Positions 25,400 through 34,762 are shown, numbered from the stretch's first letter. The stretch is 64,000 nucleotides of DNA from an uncultured Methylophaga sp. (GCA_913055695.1 CAJXKF010000005.1:62001-126000), one strand, 5' to 3'. Program-made: numbers and translations. Notes: generated by a model from the sequence alone, not told the origin.

Positions 25400-25744
25400 A
25401 TGATGGCATCACAATTTACTGTTCATGGCCGACTATGGATTGAGGGCCCCGACGGCACCGTACTGGGCCATGGCCGTGTTGAATTGCTGGAAAAAATTGA
25501 CGCGCTGGGCTCACTGAGTGCGGCAGCCAATGCACTGGGTATGTCCTATCGCTATGCCTGGAAACTGGTGAAGTCGATGAATGCGCACAGTGACAGCCCC
25601 CTTATCACCCTCAATGCCGGCGGCCGCGGTGGCGGTCATGCCAGCCTGACCGAGGTCGGCAGAAAGGCAGTCGCAAGCTACCGCGACACCAACCGCGAAT
25701 TTGAACAATTCCTGTCCGAACAGTCTGACAAACTGCCGGGATGA
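25400..25744 (+). CDS. ModE-type winged-helix molybdate regulator (DNA-binding domain only)
   Basis: 114 residues from the ATG at 25400 (25403 also possible). The open frame reaches back to 25298, but that start lies inside the previous terminator. It has the LysR/ModE-like N-terminal winged helix: LLEKIDALGSLSAAANALGMSYRYAWKLV, then the wing GGRGGGHASLTEVGRKAV. The molybdate-binding TOBE/Di-MopI domain of full ModE is absent, so molybdate sensing must be done by another route or the protein may not sense it directly. It lies 52 bases upstream of modA on the same strand. Confidence 0.85.
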   Translation: MMASQFTVHGRLWIEGPDGTVLGHGRVELLEKIDALGSLSAAANALGMSYRYAWKLVKSMNAHSDSPLITLNAGGRGGGHASLTEVGRKAVASYRDTNREFEQFLSEQSDKLPG

Positions 25745-25757
25745 GTTTTTGGGTTGG

Positions 25758-25781
25758 CGTTATGCGTCAGGGTGCATATCA
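25758..25781. promoter_or_regulatory. ModE-like operator before modA
   Basis: A second copy of CGTTATGC-N6-GTGCAT, at the same internal spacing as the site at 25351, lying 15 bases before the modA ATG. Symmetry is weaker (7 of 12). Its position suggests repression of modABC when molybdate is plentiful. Confidence 0.5.
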
Positions 25782-25796
25782 AAAGCAAGGAATGAG

Positions 25797-26543
25797 ATGA
25801 CTTTGATCAGATCACTGGCTGTTTTTGCCCTGCTGCTGTTACCACTTGAGCTTATCGCCGAACCGGTTCGCATCGCGGTGGCCAGCAACTTCACGCATGC
25901 GATGCAGGACCTCAAACAGGCTTTTGAACGGCAAAGCGAGCATGAAGTAGAGCTGATTTTCGGCTCTACCGGCAAAATTTACGCTCAAATCATCAACGGC
26001 GCCCCATTCGATGCTTTTTTTGCGGCCGATGTCACCCGGCCGGAAAAACTGGAACAGGAAGGCCGGATTCAGCCGGGTTCACGCTTCAGCTATGCTTTGG
26101 GTCGTATCGTACTGTGGAGCCCGCAGTCCGATCTCAGCATGGATGAGGGCCGGGTTCTGCAAGAGGGCAACTTTCATCACCTCGCTATTGCTAACCCCAG
26201 ACTGGCTCCATATGGCAAAGCCGCTCAGCAGGTATTACAAACCAGGGGCGTCTGGCATGCACTGCAGGACAAAATTGTACGCGGTGAGAATATCGGCCAG
26301 ACATTTCAGTTTGTGAGCAGCGGCAACGCTGAACTGGGTTTTATCGCGCTGTCCCAGCTTAAATCCCAGGCAGGTGAATCAGCAGCTAATCTGTGGCTGG
26401 TACCGACTCAGCTTTATGAGCCGATTGAGCAACAGGCTGTTCAATTGAGTGACAAAGCCGCCGTGACCGTGTTTATGGACTTTGTCAAAAGTGATGAGGC
26501 CAAACAAATCATTCATCGCTACGGTTACAGTACCCCCCGATGA
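25797..26543 (+). CDS. modA: Molybdate ABC transporter, periplasmic binding protein
   Basis: 248 residues from the ATG at 25797 ([13 protein letters not shown]), preceded by CAAGGAATGAG; a longer frame exists upstream but has no signal peptide. A signal peptide ends near LIAEP. ModA marks: [14 protein letters not shown], the oxyanion-site [10 protein letters not shown], and the [14 protein letters not shown] segment. It captures molybdate (or tungstate) in the periplasm. The stop overlaps the modB start by 4 bases. Confidence 0.93.
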   Translation: MTLIRSLAVFALLLLPLELIAEPVRIAVASNFTHAMQDLKQAFERQSEHEVELIFGSTGKIYAQIINGAPFDAFFAADVTRPEKLEQEGRIQPGSRFSYALGRIVLWSPQSDLSMDEGRVLQEGNFHHLAIANPRLAPYGKAAQQVLQTRGVWHALQDKIVRGENIGQTFQFVSSGNAELGFIALSQLKSQAGESAANLWLVPTQLYEPIEQQAVQLSDKAAVTVFMDFVKSDEAKQIIHRYGYSTPR

Positions 26544-27217
26544 TGCATCCGGATCTGACTGCTCTTCTCATCACCCTCAAGCTCGCAGCCATTACCACGC
26601 TGATTCTGCTGCTCATCGGGACGCCGCTGGCCTGGTGGCTGGCGCGCAGTCAGTGGCGCTTCAAGTTTCTGATTGAAACAGTGATTGCCTTACCGCTGGT
26701 ACTGCCCCCCACGGTACTGGGCTTCTATCTGTTAATCATGCTGGGGCCCAACGGTCCTCTCGGTGGTCTGGCTGAAGCGCTGGGCGGCAGGCCACTGGCA
26801 TTCACCTTTACCGGGCTTGTTATCGGCTCGGTGTTTTATTCCCTGCCCTTTGTGGTGCAGCCTTTGCAGAATGTGTTTACCGCGATTGGCGATAATGTGA
26901 TGGAACAGGCAGCGACCCTCAGGGCCAGCCCGCTGGATCGGTTTTTTAATGTGATGGTGCCGATAGCACGGCCCGGATTTCTGACGGCGGCAGTGCTGGG
27001 CTTTGCCCATACTATCGGTGAGTTCGGCGTGGTATTGATGATTGGCGGCAATATTCCCGGTGAAACCAAAGTAGTCTCAATTGCGATTTATGATCATGTC
27101 GAATCGCTGGAATATGCTCAGGCGCATATCCTGTCTGGCGGCCTGTTGCTGTTGTCATTTTTAATGTTGATGGCTGTTTATGGTCTCAACCGCCGTTTCA
27201 GTGTGCTCCGCTCATGA
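26540..27217 (+). CDS. modB: Molybdate ABC transporter, permease
   Basis: 225 residues with five or six membrane helices. The permease signature [25 protein letters not shown] (EAA loop) and the family-typical [21 protein letters not shown] region are clear. It forms the inner-membrane channel with ModC. It starts ATG at 26540 within the modA stop and overlaps modC by 4 bases, so the three genes are tightly coupled. Confidence 0.94.
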   Translation: MMHPDLTALLITLKLAAITTLILLLIGTPLAWWLARSQWRFKFLIETVIALPLVLPPTVLGFYLLIMLGPNGPLGGLAEALGGRPLAFTFTGLVIGSVFYSLPFVVQPLQNVFTAIGDNVMEQAATLRASPLDRFFNVMVPIARPGFLTAAVLGFAHTIGEFGVVLMIGGNIPGETKVVSIAIYDHVESLEYAQAHILSGGLLLLSFLMLMAVYGLNRRFSVLRS

Positions 27218-28281
27218 GCTTGCAGGTTCGACTCAATATTCCTCGCAAGGACTTTGCGATTAATGTGTCTTTAACGGTCACATCGAGTCAGATCACCTCT
27301 GTTTTTGGTCCTTCAGGTTGCGGTAAAACCAGTGTGATGCGCGCCATCGCCGGACTCGAAAACAGTGCTACCGGTCATATCCAGATGGCGGACGAAATCT
27401 GGCAAAACGCTGATTTTTTCCGGCCGCCCCACCAGCGTGATATCGGCTATGTGTTTCAGGATGCCAGCCTGTTTCCACACCTGAATGTGTTTGATAATCT
27501 GCAGTTCGGTTTGCGCCGCCAGCCCCGTGACAAACGCCGGGTCTCGCTGGAACAGGCGATTGAATTACTGTCACTGTCACCGCTATTGAAACGTAGTGTT
27601 GATAAACTCTCCGGCGGTGAAAAGCAGCGGGTGGCGATCGCCCGCGCAGTAGCGACATCGCCCAGCGTTTTACTGTTTGATGAACCGCTGGCCGCAGTTG
27701 ATATTCAGCACAAGCAGGAGATCCTCCGCTATATCCAGTCTTTGCACCAGGAACTGGATATTCCGATGCTGTATGTGAGCCATGCGATCGAAGAAGTCGC
27801 GCGTCTCAGTGATAACCTGGTACTGCTGGAAAAAGGTCAGCAGCTGGCCAGTGGGGAAACTGTCGATCTGCTGTCACAGTTGAACCTGCCTTTTGCACGC
27901 TATGAAGAGGCTGCGGCGGTGATTGATACCGAAGTCACCGGCCATGAGGATGATTATGGTCTCAGTCTGTTGCGTTTCGCCGATGGGCCTATCCGTGTCA
28001 CACGCGGGCAAATACCACTGGGTCATAAAGTCAGGCTGCGGATTCTGGCACGCGATGTCAGCCTGACGCTGACCAGGCCGCAAGACAGCAGTATTCTCAA
28101 TATTTTTCCGGCCGTGGTTGAATCGATGGTCGCCGATGGTACCGCAATGAAACTGGTGCGTCTGAATGCCGGTGGTCAGATCATATTAAGCCGTGTTACC
28201 GCTAAATCTGCAGATAAACTGGCTTTGAAACCGGGAATGCATTTATATGCCCAGGTGAAAGCCGTCTCACCGTTGATTTAA
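27214..28281 (+). CDS. modC: Molybdate ABC transporter, ATP-binding protein
   Basis: 355 residues, the ModC length. Walker [11 protein letters not shown]-loop [13 protein letters not shown], signature [14 protein letters not shown], Walker [11 protein letters not shown] and the switch His in VSHAIEEV are all intact. A TOBE (molbindin-like) domain forms the C-terminus (about 290-352, [12 protein letters not shown]), which binds molybdate in homologues. It ends before a bidirectional terminator. SoxC, a molybdoenzyme, is one likely user in this window. Confidence 0.95.
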   Translation: MSLQVRLNIPRKDFAINVSLTVTSSQITSVFGPSGCGKTSVMRAIAGLENSATGHIQMADEIWQNADFFRPPHQRDIGYVFQDASLFPHLNVFDNLQFGLRRQPRDKRRVSLEQAIELLSLSPLLKRSVDKLSGGEKQRVAIARAVATSPSVLLFDEPLAAVDIQHKQEILRYIQSLHQELDIPMLYVSHAIEEVARLSDNLVLLEKGQQLASGETVDLLSQLNLPFARYEEAAAVIDTEVTGHEDDYGLSLLRFADGPIRVTRGQIPLGHKVRLRILARDVSLTLTRPQDSSILNIFPAVVESMVADGTAMKLVRLNAGGQIILSRVTAKSADKLALKPGMHLYAQVKAVSPLI

Positions 28282-28300
28282 TCCATCCAATATAAAAAAA

Positions 28301-28323
28301 GGCGGTCCTGAGACCGCCTTTTT
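28301..28323. terminator. Bidirectional terminator between modC and gnd
   Basis: Stem GGCGGTC / GACCGCC (28301-28307 and 28312-28318) with loop CTGA. An A-run lies upstream and a T-run downstream, so it works for both converging genes. Confidence 0.93.
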
Positions 28324-28341
28324 AATGACAACACGCCTTAA

Positions 28342-29808
28342 TCAGACATCGTAGGTGGAAGCCGACACATTGCCGCCACGACCGGTCCAGTTGGTGTGGA
28401 AGAACTCGCCGCGTGGCTTATCCAGTCGCTCATAGGTATGCGCACCAAAGTAATCGCGCTGTGCCTGCAACAGGTTGGCCGGCAGACGTTCACTGCGATA
28501 GCCGTCATAGAAAGACAGTGCACTGCTGAAGGTCGGTACCGGCACACCCAAAGCGACGGCAGTGCCGACCGCTTTGCGCCAGCCAGGTAATGCTTCGGTG
28601 ATCGCTTCAATAAAGAAGTCATCTAGCAGCAGATTTTCCAGTTTCGGATTCAAATCAAAGGCATCGCGGATTTTGCTCAAAAACTGGCTGCGGATAATAC
28701 AGCCACCACGCCACATCAGCGCGATACCACCGTAATTCAGCTCCCAGCCGTATATTTCAGCGGCTTCGCGCATCAGCATATAGCCCTGCGCGTAGGAGAT
28801 AATCTTGGAAGCATATAAGGCATCACGGATGGCATTAACCATTTCCGCTTTGTCGCCTTCAAATTTAGCAGCGACTGCCGGCAGCACTTTTGAGGCGCGC
28901 ACCCGTTCGTCTTTGCGTGCTGACAGGCAGCGGGCGAACACGGCTTCACCAATCAGCGTCAGCGGAATACCGAGATCAAGTGCATTCATACCGGTCCATT
29001 TACCGGTGCCCTTCTGCCCTGCGGTATCGAGAATATGGTCAATCAGCAGTTCGTCGTCATCATCTTTGACTGCGAGAATATCGCGGGTGATTTCGATGAG
29101 ATAGGAATCCAGCACGCCTTCATTCCACTCGGCAAACACCTGCTGAATTTCATCGCCGCTCATGCCGAGGCCCTCACGCATCATCTGGTAGGCTTCACAA
29201 ATCAGCTGCATATCACCATATTCGATGCCGTTATGAACCATTTTGACGTAGTGACCGGCGCCGTCATTGCCGACCCAGTCACAGCAGGCTTCGCCATCGA
29301 CATGGGCAGCAATGGCCTGGAAGATGGGTTTGATATGTGGCCAGGCGGCATTGTTACCGCCGGGCATCAATGACGGCCCGTGACGGGCGCCCTCCTCACC
29401 ACCGGAAACACCACTGCCGATAAACAGAATGCCTTTCTTATGCAGTTCATGAGTGCGGCGGTCGCTGTCGTTGAACAGGGAGTTACCGCCGTCAATAATA
29501 ATGTCGCCCTTGTCGAGGTAGGTCACCAACTGCTCGATAAAGGCATCCACCACCGGACCAGCCTTGACCATTAACATGACTCGTCGCGGTGCCTTGAGAC
29601 TCTCAACGAAGGCCTTCAACTCATGAAAGCCCATGATATTGGTGCCTTTGGCGGGCCCCTCGATAAATTCATCGACTTTACTGGTCGTGCGGTTATAAAC
29701 CGAGACCCGGAAGCCCTTGTCATTCATATTGAGGACCAGGTTCTGGCCCATGACGGCCAGACCGACCAGACCGATATCCGCTTTTGCAGGATTCTCTACT
29801 TCACTCAT
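28342..29808 (-). CDS. gnd: 6-phosphogluconate dehydrogenase (decarboxylating, long form)
   Basis: 488 residues, the long dimeric type. It converts 6-phosphogluconate to ribulose 5-phosphate and CO2, with NAD(P)H. Features: Rossmann motif [12 protein letters not shown], then [32 protein letters not shown] (with the catalytic Lys), and the C-terminal all-helix domain with the [10 protein letters not shown] tail. In RuMP methylotrophs this enzyme closes the dissimilatory cycle that oxidises formaldehyde carbon (known pathway; its use here is inference). Its ATG overlaps the stop of the nucleotidyltransferase gene by 4 bases. Confidence 0.96.
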   Translation of the reverse strand: MSEVENPAKADIGLVGLAVMGQNLVLNMNDKGFRVSVYNRTTSKVDEFIEGPAKGTNIMGFHELKAFVESLKAPRRVMLMVKAGPVVDAFIEQLVTYLDKGDIIIDGGNSLFNDSDRRTHELHKKGILFIGSGVSGGEEGARHGPSLMPGGNNAAWPHIKPIFQAIAAHVDGEACCDWVGNDGAGHYVKMVHNGIEYGDMQLICEAYQMMREGLGMSGDEIQQVFAEWNEGVLDSYLIEITRDILAVKDDDDELLIDHILDTAGQKGTGKWTGMNALDLGIPLTLIGEAVFARCLSARKDERVRASKVLPAVAAKFEGDKAEMVNAIRDALYASKIISYAQGYMLMREAAEIYGWELNYGGIALMWRGGCIIRSQFLSKIRDAFDLNPKLENLLLDDFFIEAITEALPGWRKAVGTAVALGVPVPTFSSALSFYDGYRSERLPANLLQAQRDYFGAHTYERLDKPRGEFFHTNWTGRGGNVSASTYDV

Positions 29809-30767
29809 AATTCTCTACACACCTTTATGTATTCACCAATAGCTTCTCGCGTCGACCCTACCACCAGTCGCCTTTGACCGGAGGCCGAATCACATTCAAC
29901 AGCACCGGTGACCTCAATGGTTTCGCCCACCTGCGCCTGACCGACGTAGGTATGAGTAAACGACACCACTTCGGGCGTCATTTCGTTATCAATCAGATAA
30001 TGGGCAGGAAAATCGAAAGCGCGGTGATCGTCGATCACGGTGGCTTTGACCGTTGAGATTCCCTGTTTGATGTAGTGATGATGGTTGTTTTCCAGCTCCT
30101 GTGGGAGCGAGACCATACCGATATCAAACTTGGTGCCATCAATTGCTGCTTTATTGAATTTGCGAGATTCATGCCAGGCAAATTCTTCGAAATTCAGTTC
30201 ACCGCCACGGCGCTGAAAATTATCCCGCATTAATGACAGATCCAGCTCCTCGATAAGCCCGGAAACTATGGCCTGCCTGACGGCATGGCGGGTTTGATGA
30301 AATGCGTCGCGGCCGTAAACTACCAGATCGATATCCGAACCGGCTTTCTGATTGCCAATCAGCATTGAGCCGGTCAGCCCCAAAAAGTCACAATCGACGC
30401 CGAATTGCACCAAAATAGTGAGCAGACGCGACAGCTTCTCCTCAATTTCATCCGCTGGTGCTGACTGCGTTTTGAGTGATCTAAGACGCATTTCAGGCCG
30501 GTGGTGAATGGCGATGTCGGCTATATCAACCGCATGAAACTCGGCATCAAACTGTTTGGATTTATAGAGATAGTTTGGGTGATGACGGGAAAGCAGGCGG
30601 TTAGCCTGCAGGGTATCGACTTTCTGCCAGTTGTCGCCGTTATCGACATAACGCAGAAAACAGCCGACCTTACCCTGATGAGGATGATAACTGACCACAG
30701 CAAAGATGAGACCATCATCAGTCTGGACAAAGTCCTTGGGTAAATAAGGGAACTCTGTCTGTCTCAT
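29805..30767 (-). CDS. Nucleotidyltransferase-fold protein coupled to gnd
   Basis: 320 residues. The middle (about 125-230) has the polymerase-beta-type nucleotidyltransferase motif [17 protein letters not shown], the GS...DxD metal site, followed by a third acidic region near FDIGMVSL. The N-terminal third (about 1-95) is a beta-rich domain with the [20 protein letters not shown] motif, and the C-terminal third is also beta-rich. It is conserved with this architecture in some bacteria and archaea as far as I recall, but no substrate is known. It is translationally coupled to gnd by an ATGA overlap. Confidence 0.75.
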   Translation of the reverse strand: MRQTEFPYLPKDFVQTDDGLIFAVVSYHPHQGKVGCFLRYVDNGDNWQKVDTLQANRLLSRHHPNYLYKSKQFDAEFHAVDIADIAIHHRPEMRLRSLKTQSAPADEIEEKLSRLLTILVQFGVDCDFLGLTGSMLIGNQKAGSDIDLVVYGRDAFHQTRHAVRQAIVSGLIEELDLSLMRDNFQRRGGELNFEEFAWHESRKFNKAAIDGTKFDIGMVSLPQELENNHHHYIKQGISTVKATVIDDHRAFDFPAHYLIDNEMTPEVVSFTHTYVGQAQVGETIEVTGAVECDSASGQRRLVVGSTREAIGEYIKVCREL

Positions 30768-30803
30768 GTGCTGTTAAGCTCTCCTCTGATTAGAATAAAG
30801 TGA

Positions 30804-31520
30804 TTATAGTCTTCTTCCCCACATCCACAGGCCGGTGAAAGACAAAATCACCAGTAGAATGCCAAGGATATCGATAAGCCAGACACCGACTGTGCCCAGA
30901 ATACGACCGTTGTGGATATCGATTAACAGCTGTTCGACTGTCACCCCTTTGCCGTAAAAGAAGGTTTTCAATTCTTCCGCCACACTGTCCGGCATCGGGT
31001 GGGGCTTACTCCATGAGACGCCCTGTAATGACATCGGTTCCCAGACATCCAGCATAAAATTGCTGCGCCACATGCCACTGCGCGCCTGCAGAACCGGCTC
31101 TCCATGATAGGTGCCGATATTCTGAATGGGGGCAGGCACCCCGGCTTCGGCTCCCATCCTTTCAACAAACTCGCCTTCATGGGTGAGCAGCACCAGCGCC
31201 TGATCGGTAGCAAGCACAATCAAATCTTCCAGCATGATAGCGCCGACCAGGGGGCGATCCAGATGAGTAACCGGCTTCGCATCAACAAATAACTGCGTAT
31301 CAAACTGGGAAATGATTTGGTTGTTAACCAGAAAGGAAATATCGGCTTCTGCATCGCCGATACCATAATGACTCATCAGCCAGTCGTTGCTGATGTAACG
31401 TTGGTCCAGTTTAAACTGGGCCGAATGATTAAGAATGACACCTGTTGCCGAGAACAACAATAAAAACACTGCCACCGCCACGCCCATGCTTCGGTGCAGG
31501 CTCCGCATTCTGCGATTCAT
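30804..31520 (-). CDS. PepSY-associated membrane protein
   Basis: 238 residues. The N-terminus RRMRSLHRSMGVAVAVFLLLFSATGVILN and the C-terminal pair DIHNGRILGTVGVWLIDILG plus LLVILSFTGLWMWGRR are typical of PepSY-associated TM proteins: two membrane helices, each with a conserved His at its edge, and a periplasmic middle. Homologues act in inner-membrane to periplasm electron transfer and in iron-siderophore reduction. It lies 3 bases after the FMN-binding gene, whose likely covalent flavin would be its electron partner (inference). Confidence 0.82.
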   Translation of the reverse strand: MNRRMRSLHRSMGVAVAVFLLLFSATGVILNHSAQFKLDQRYISNDWLMSHYGIGDAEADISFLVNNQIISQFDTQLFVDAKPVTHLDRPLVGAIMLEDLIVLATDQALVLLTHEGEFVERMGAEAGVPAPIQNIGTYHGEPVLQARSGMWRSNFMLDVWEPMSLQGVSWSKPHPMPDSVAEELKTFFYGKGVTVEQLLIDIHNGRILGTVGVWLIDILGILLVILSFTGLWMWGRRL

Positions 31521-31523
31521 AGA

Positions 31524-32069
31524 TTAACTCTGCGTGCTGACAAACTCATCCAGATATAATGCCAGTGTGACGACGGCAGTCATAGCCCTGACCGACAGGG
31601 TCGCGCCGGTAATACCGTCGATATTGCGATCCAGTTCATTGTTTTTTAATTGCGCCTCACTGAACTGCTGGGTAAAAGCCGGGTGTTTGACTTCCCAGCC
31701 CCGGCTTTCGCGATAGGCCAGCACTTTGACCTGCTCGACCTTGTTATTGTTGATGACAATACCGAAAGTGATAGGCTCTTCCTTGCCAATCTCCTCCAGG
31801 ATCCAGGCACTGCGATCGTTTTGCATCCAGTATCGAATCCGCAGACCGGCATAATGATGCCCCAGGATTGATTTAACCTGTTCTCTGACTTCACCTTTGA
31901 GCCAGACGACATCGCTTTTCGGTACCTGTTGACTGAAAACCTCATTGAGGAATTCATCATTGGTCTGATAAACCCCGCGGGCACTGACAGTGGTGGTAAT
32001 GATAAACAGCACAAATAACAGCAGCGTTGTCAGCAAAGCTTGTCTTGTCATACTGTTCATCATTACCAC
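31524..32069 (-). CDS. Periplasmic FMN-binding protein (flavinylation motif)
   Basis: 181 residues with a signal or anchor peptide (ALLTTLLLFVLFIITTTVSA). The C-terminal FMN-binding domain carries DGITGATLS (about residues 153-161), the motif in which the final Thr receives FMN through ApbE-type transfer in NqrC, RnfG and related proteins. It resembles a lone FMN_bind protein rather than an Nqr or Rnf subunit, as no other Nqr/Rnf genes are nearby. An ApbE gene is not in the window. It lies 17 bases after the porin and 3 bases before the PepSY gene. Confidence 0.85.
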   Translation of the reverse strand: MVMMNSMTRQALLTTLLLFVLFIITTTVSARGVYQTNDEFLNEVFSQQVPKSDVVWLKGEVREQVKSILGHHYAGLRIRYWMQNDRSAWILEEIGKEEPITFGIVINNNKVEQVKVLAYRESRGWEVKHPAFTQQFSEAQLKNNELDRNIDGITGATLSVRAMTAVVTLALYLDEFVSTQS

Positions 32070-32086
32070 ACCTTTATCAGCCTTGA

Positions 32087-33346
32087 TTAGAACTGATAGC
32101 CAACACCAACGTTGAAGCCATCAAACTCGTCATCTTTGTTTTCAGCATCCTGATCCTGGTAGTCAGCTTTGATCACGACTTGCGGATCCAGCCACCAGTT
32201 CAGACCTAGATCCCACTGTTTGATTTCTGAATCTGAAGAATTACCGGCCTGATTATCCCACATGCTGTAACGGGTGAAGACACCAACGCTCTCTGTCAGC
32301 TTGTAGGAAGGCTCGATGTACCAGCCGGTCTGTTCATCAGCACCAACTGCTTTAGGTCCGTCACCATCGAGGTCCCAGGTCGCATACAAGGCACGCAGAC
32401 CGAAATCACCTTTCTGAATCGCTGCATGCGCTTCCCACAGGAAGGCGCTACCGGCATTCGGATCCAGGCTCTGAGTAATATCTTCCTGATACTGAATCGA
32501 GGAGGCGAGTTCGACACCTGGCATCCCGGTCCATTTCAGACGTGCTGTGTAAGCGAAATCATCCGCCAGCGCTTCCGAGACTTTCTGACGACCACTACGG
32601 ACAGCATAATCACTGCTGGCGCTGGTTTTCAGACCACCAGTGGCAGCCACGTCATAGGAAAAACCTTGTGCCAGCTCACCACTGAACATCAGACCACCTT
32701 CCCACCAGGTAGTCGGAATAATCCGGCTCTCTACACTGTTACGCTCAACACCATAGAAAGTATTCGGTTCGTGAGTCTCGTTCAACAGACCAATCGGCAA
32801 CAGGAACAAACCGGCATTAACTCGATGTTTGTCATTCAGGTCGTATTGAATAAAGGCTTGTTCCAGTTCGACTTCACCTTCTTTGCCTTCACCGGCCAGA
32901 GAGTGTTCCAGTTCCAGTTCAGTAAAGAGGCGCAGCCGATCATTGAACTCGTGGTTGAAGAACAGGACGAAACGATGAAAATCGAGTTCATCTTTATCTT
33001 CACCGGCACCCTGGTTTTCCAGGTTGTTGTAATGCAACTCACCGTAACCACCAATGGATGTTTTATCATCTTTGGCAGCGGCGGTCTTAATCGCTTCTTC
33101 ACTGGCAACGGCCACGGCTTCAGCGGCTTCTGTCGCTTCCTGGGCTTTCGCCTCAGTGGCTTCTACCTGATCTTTCAGGTTTTCATTCTGTGCTTTCAGC
33201 GCTTCGTTTTGCTGTTTAACGGCATTGAGTTCCTGCTTCATTTCCTGAAGCAGTTGCCAGATTTCTTCATTGCTGGGCGTGGCCGCCTGGGTGGTAGACA
33301 TCGCTGCCAACAAGGTTGTTGCCAGAAGTGTACGTTTGAATTTCAC
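32087..33346 (-). CDS. Outer-membrane porin with N-terminal coiled coil
   Basis: 419 residues. After a signal peptide (cleaved after STTQA) comes a coiled coil of about 60 residues (WQLLQEMKQELNAVKQQNEA and onward), then a beta barrel of about 14-16 strands with alternating aromatic residues and a terminal Phe (VGVGYQF), the usual porin end. The barrel is acidic (many Asp and Glu), pointing to cation or metal-chelate passage rather than anions. The coiled coil should trimerise at the periplasmic side. A Fur-like box lies 58 bases before the ATG, so it is probably iron-repressed. Confidence 0.87.
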   Translation of the reverse strand: MKFKRTLLATTLLAAMSTTQAATPSNEEIWQLLQEMKQELNAVKQQNEALKAQNENLKDQVEATEAKAQEATEAAEAVAVASEEAIKTAAAKDDKTSIGGYGELHYNNLENQGAGEDKDELDFHRFVLFFNHEFNDRLRLFTELELEHSLAGEGKEGEVELEQAFIQYDLNDKHRVNAGLFLLPIGLLNETHEPNTFYGVERNSVESRIIPTTWWEGGLMFSGELAQGFSYDVAATGGLKTSASSDYAVRSGRQKVSEALADDFAYTARLKWTGMPGVELASSIQYQEDITQSLDPNAGSAFLWEAHAAIQKGDFGLRALYATWDLDGDGPKAVGADEQTGWYIEPSYKLTESVGVFTRYSMWDNQAGNSSDSEIKQWDLGLNWWLDPQVVIKADYQDQDAENKDDEFDGFNVGVGYQF

Positions 33347-33403
33347 TCTGCTTTCTCCTATCTGCGTAATAAAAAATAAAAAGCAGTTGAATTATACACA
33401 GAG

Positions 33404-33418
33404 TGCGAATCATTCTCA
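33404..33418. promoter_or_regulatory. Fur-box-like site before the porin operon
   Basis: On the minus strand TGAGAAT-G-ATTCGCA matches the 7-1-7 Fur core TGATAAT-N-ATTATCA at 11 of 14 positions. It sits 58 bases upstream of the porin ATG. Confidence 0.6.
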
Positions 33419-33468
33419 TTTGTTTTTGTTACTTTTGTGACAAATGTTAATTATTTGTTGCAAAAAAG

Positions 33469-33684
33469 CTACATCATCATCCGCAGACCCGGCTGACTGG
33501 CACTGTCGGTGTTGAATTCAAACAGGCCTCGACTGATATCTTTGGCGAATTCGGAGAAGTGATGCTCTGTCATTCGAATGGTGATCGACCCCATGGTCAG
33601 ATGAATCATCTGGCAATCCGGGCAATGCTGAATATCGACCGTCTGGGACTCGAAAACAGTCTCGGGTCTGCAGTTTGAAGCCAT
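33469..33684 (-). CDS. Small Cys-x2-Cys protein, Fur-box operon
   Basis: 71 residues, no signal peptide. It has CPDCQMIHLTMGSITIRM, a CxxC pair plus a His, followed by an amphipathic segment (EHHFSEFAKDISRGLFEF). It could bind iron or zinc. No family name recognised. It is the third gene of a small minus-strand group downstream of a Fur-like box. AAGGAGGC precedes the ATG. Confidence 0.7.
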   Translation of the reverse strand: MASNCRPETVFESQTVDIQHCPDCQMIHLTMGSITIRMTEHHFSEFAKDISRGLFEFNTDSASQPGLRMMM

Positions 33685-33693
33685 TTTGCCTCC

Positions 33694-33963
33694 TTAGTTA
33701 ATAGCGAATGAAAAGTCATACTGCGAATGCAGCGGTAGTTGTTTTTGACGGCAATAGCATGCCCACCAGTGTTGTGACAAATGCTGCCATAGCTGTTTGA
33801 TATCCGGCTGATCGTAATGAGTCAGTAACAAGCGGTAATTACGGCTGATTTGCAGCGCGACGCAGGCACTGGGTTGCGACTGGTAATTTTTTTCCAGTTG
33901 CCGGTTAGCGGCAATCAGACATTCACGGCGCCAATCCGGCCGGCGATGCAGACGCGCCGTCAT
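33694..33963 (-). CDS. Small basic protein, Fur-box operon
   Basis: 89 residues, soluble, rich in Arg, His, Trp and Gln (RLHRRPDWRREC; HLSQHWWACYCRQKQ). No domain recognised. Its ATG overlaps the previous gene by 4 bases and it lies 9 bases before the CxxC gene, so the three are a unit. Confidence 0.65.
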   Translation of the reverse strand: MTARLHRRPDWRRECLIAANRQLEKNYQSQPSACVALQISRNYRLLLTHYDQPDIKQLWQHLSQHWWACYCRQKQLPLHSQYDFSFAIN

Positions 33964-34145
33964 GACATTTTCCTTGCGGCCGCTGCCAGCAGCATGCTCC
34001 AGACAGTGCGCTTGGAAGGTTTATCCAGACAATTGAAATCTGCCGCATGCAGTTTGCCCTCGGCAATGAGGGTCTGCAAACGGTCCTCGCTGAACGCGAG
34101 ATGAATAGTGTGACTGCTTTGCTGATTAAATTGTGCTGCTTTCAT
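33960..34145 (-). CDS. Small protein, first gene of Fur-box operon
   Basis: 61 residues. The segment LQTLIAEGKLHAADFNCLDKPSKRTVWSMLL looks like a compact helical protein; I have seen similar short proteins beside iron-uptake genes in gammaproteobacteria but cannot name the family. A strong ribosome-binding site (AGGGGTGAG) precedes the ATG, and a Fur-like box lies 56 bases upstream. Confidence 0.65.
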   Translation of the reverse strand: MKAAQFNQQSSHTIHLAFSEDRLQTLIAEGKLHAADFNCLDKPSKRTVWSMLLAAAARKMS

Positions 34146-34200
34146 ATCTCACCCCTACTGAAAAACAGTAAGGATGAGTATAGATACAGATTAATCTAAA

Positions 34201-34215
34201 TGCAAATCATTATCA
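34201..34215. promoter_or_regulatory. Fur-box-like site before the small-protein operon
   Basis: On the minus strand TGATAAT-G-ATTTGCA matches the 7-1-7 Fur core at 12 of 14 positions, with a perfect left half. It is 56 bases before the ATG at 34145. Confidence 0.65.
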
Positions 34216-34246
34216 TTCAATTAATGATTTTCCGGGGCGAACTCAT

Positions 34247-34762
34247 TTAAGGGGAATATGAGCCTGTCGCATAATAACCGAAGCCAACAAAGGGCCAGTC
34301 ATGTTTGGGGTTATAGGGCCTGCCGGAAGCGCTGTTAACCGGCCAGCGCTGACTGTCGATGATGTCGATAACGGGTAGTGTCAGCGTCTTCTGATCGACC
34401 TGAAGCGGGGTTTTATCACTGATGTTGCCGTAAACCGTCAGCATACTGCCGATAGTGAAAATGGCCGGATCGAGAAACTCACTACTTTTCACCACAAAGC
34501 GTCCCTGACTCTCACTGGACTCCACCGGCCGGCCGTAACGGTTAAGGGGAAACTGTACTAACTGAATCCGGGAATAGTTCTGTTCGTTTTTAACTTCAAT
34601 GATTTTGCCGCCCCAACGAACGGCTTCACCGATATGCGCTTCAATATCAGGGCTAACCTGCTTGAGCTGAAGATCGGCGCCGGGGGCATGTTGAATAGTG
34701 GCTGGTGCAGAGCTGCAGGCTGTGATTAATACAGCCAAACTGACGATAATGAGTGCTCGCAT
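34247..34762 (-). CDS. slp: Slp family outer-membrane lipoprotein
   Basis: 171 residues from the ATG at 34762 (MRALIIVSLAVLITACSS); the frame extends eight codons further up, but the signal peptide begins here. The lipobox ITAC marks a lipoprotein. The Slp signature HIGEAVRWGGKIIEVKNEQNYSRI region and the GRFVVKSSEFLDPAIFTIGSMLTV segment are present. Slp is induced in starvation and stationary phase in E. coli; its exact role is unknown. It lies upstream of the Fur-like box but ends before it. Confidence 0.88.
   Translation of the reverse strand: MRALIIVSLAVLITACSSAPATIQHAPGADLQLKQVSPDIEAHIGEAVRWGGKIIEVKNEQNYSRIQLVQFPLNRYGRPVESSESQGRFVVKSSEFLDPAIFTIGSMLTVYGNISDKTPLQVDQKTLTLPVIDIIDSQRWPVNSASGRPYNPKHDWPFVGFGYYATGSYSP

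Noticed and set aside
32426..33379. 317-codon plus-strand frame over the porin
   Set aside because: Low-complexity Phe/Gly-rich product caused by the reverse of the porin coding frame.
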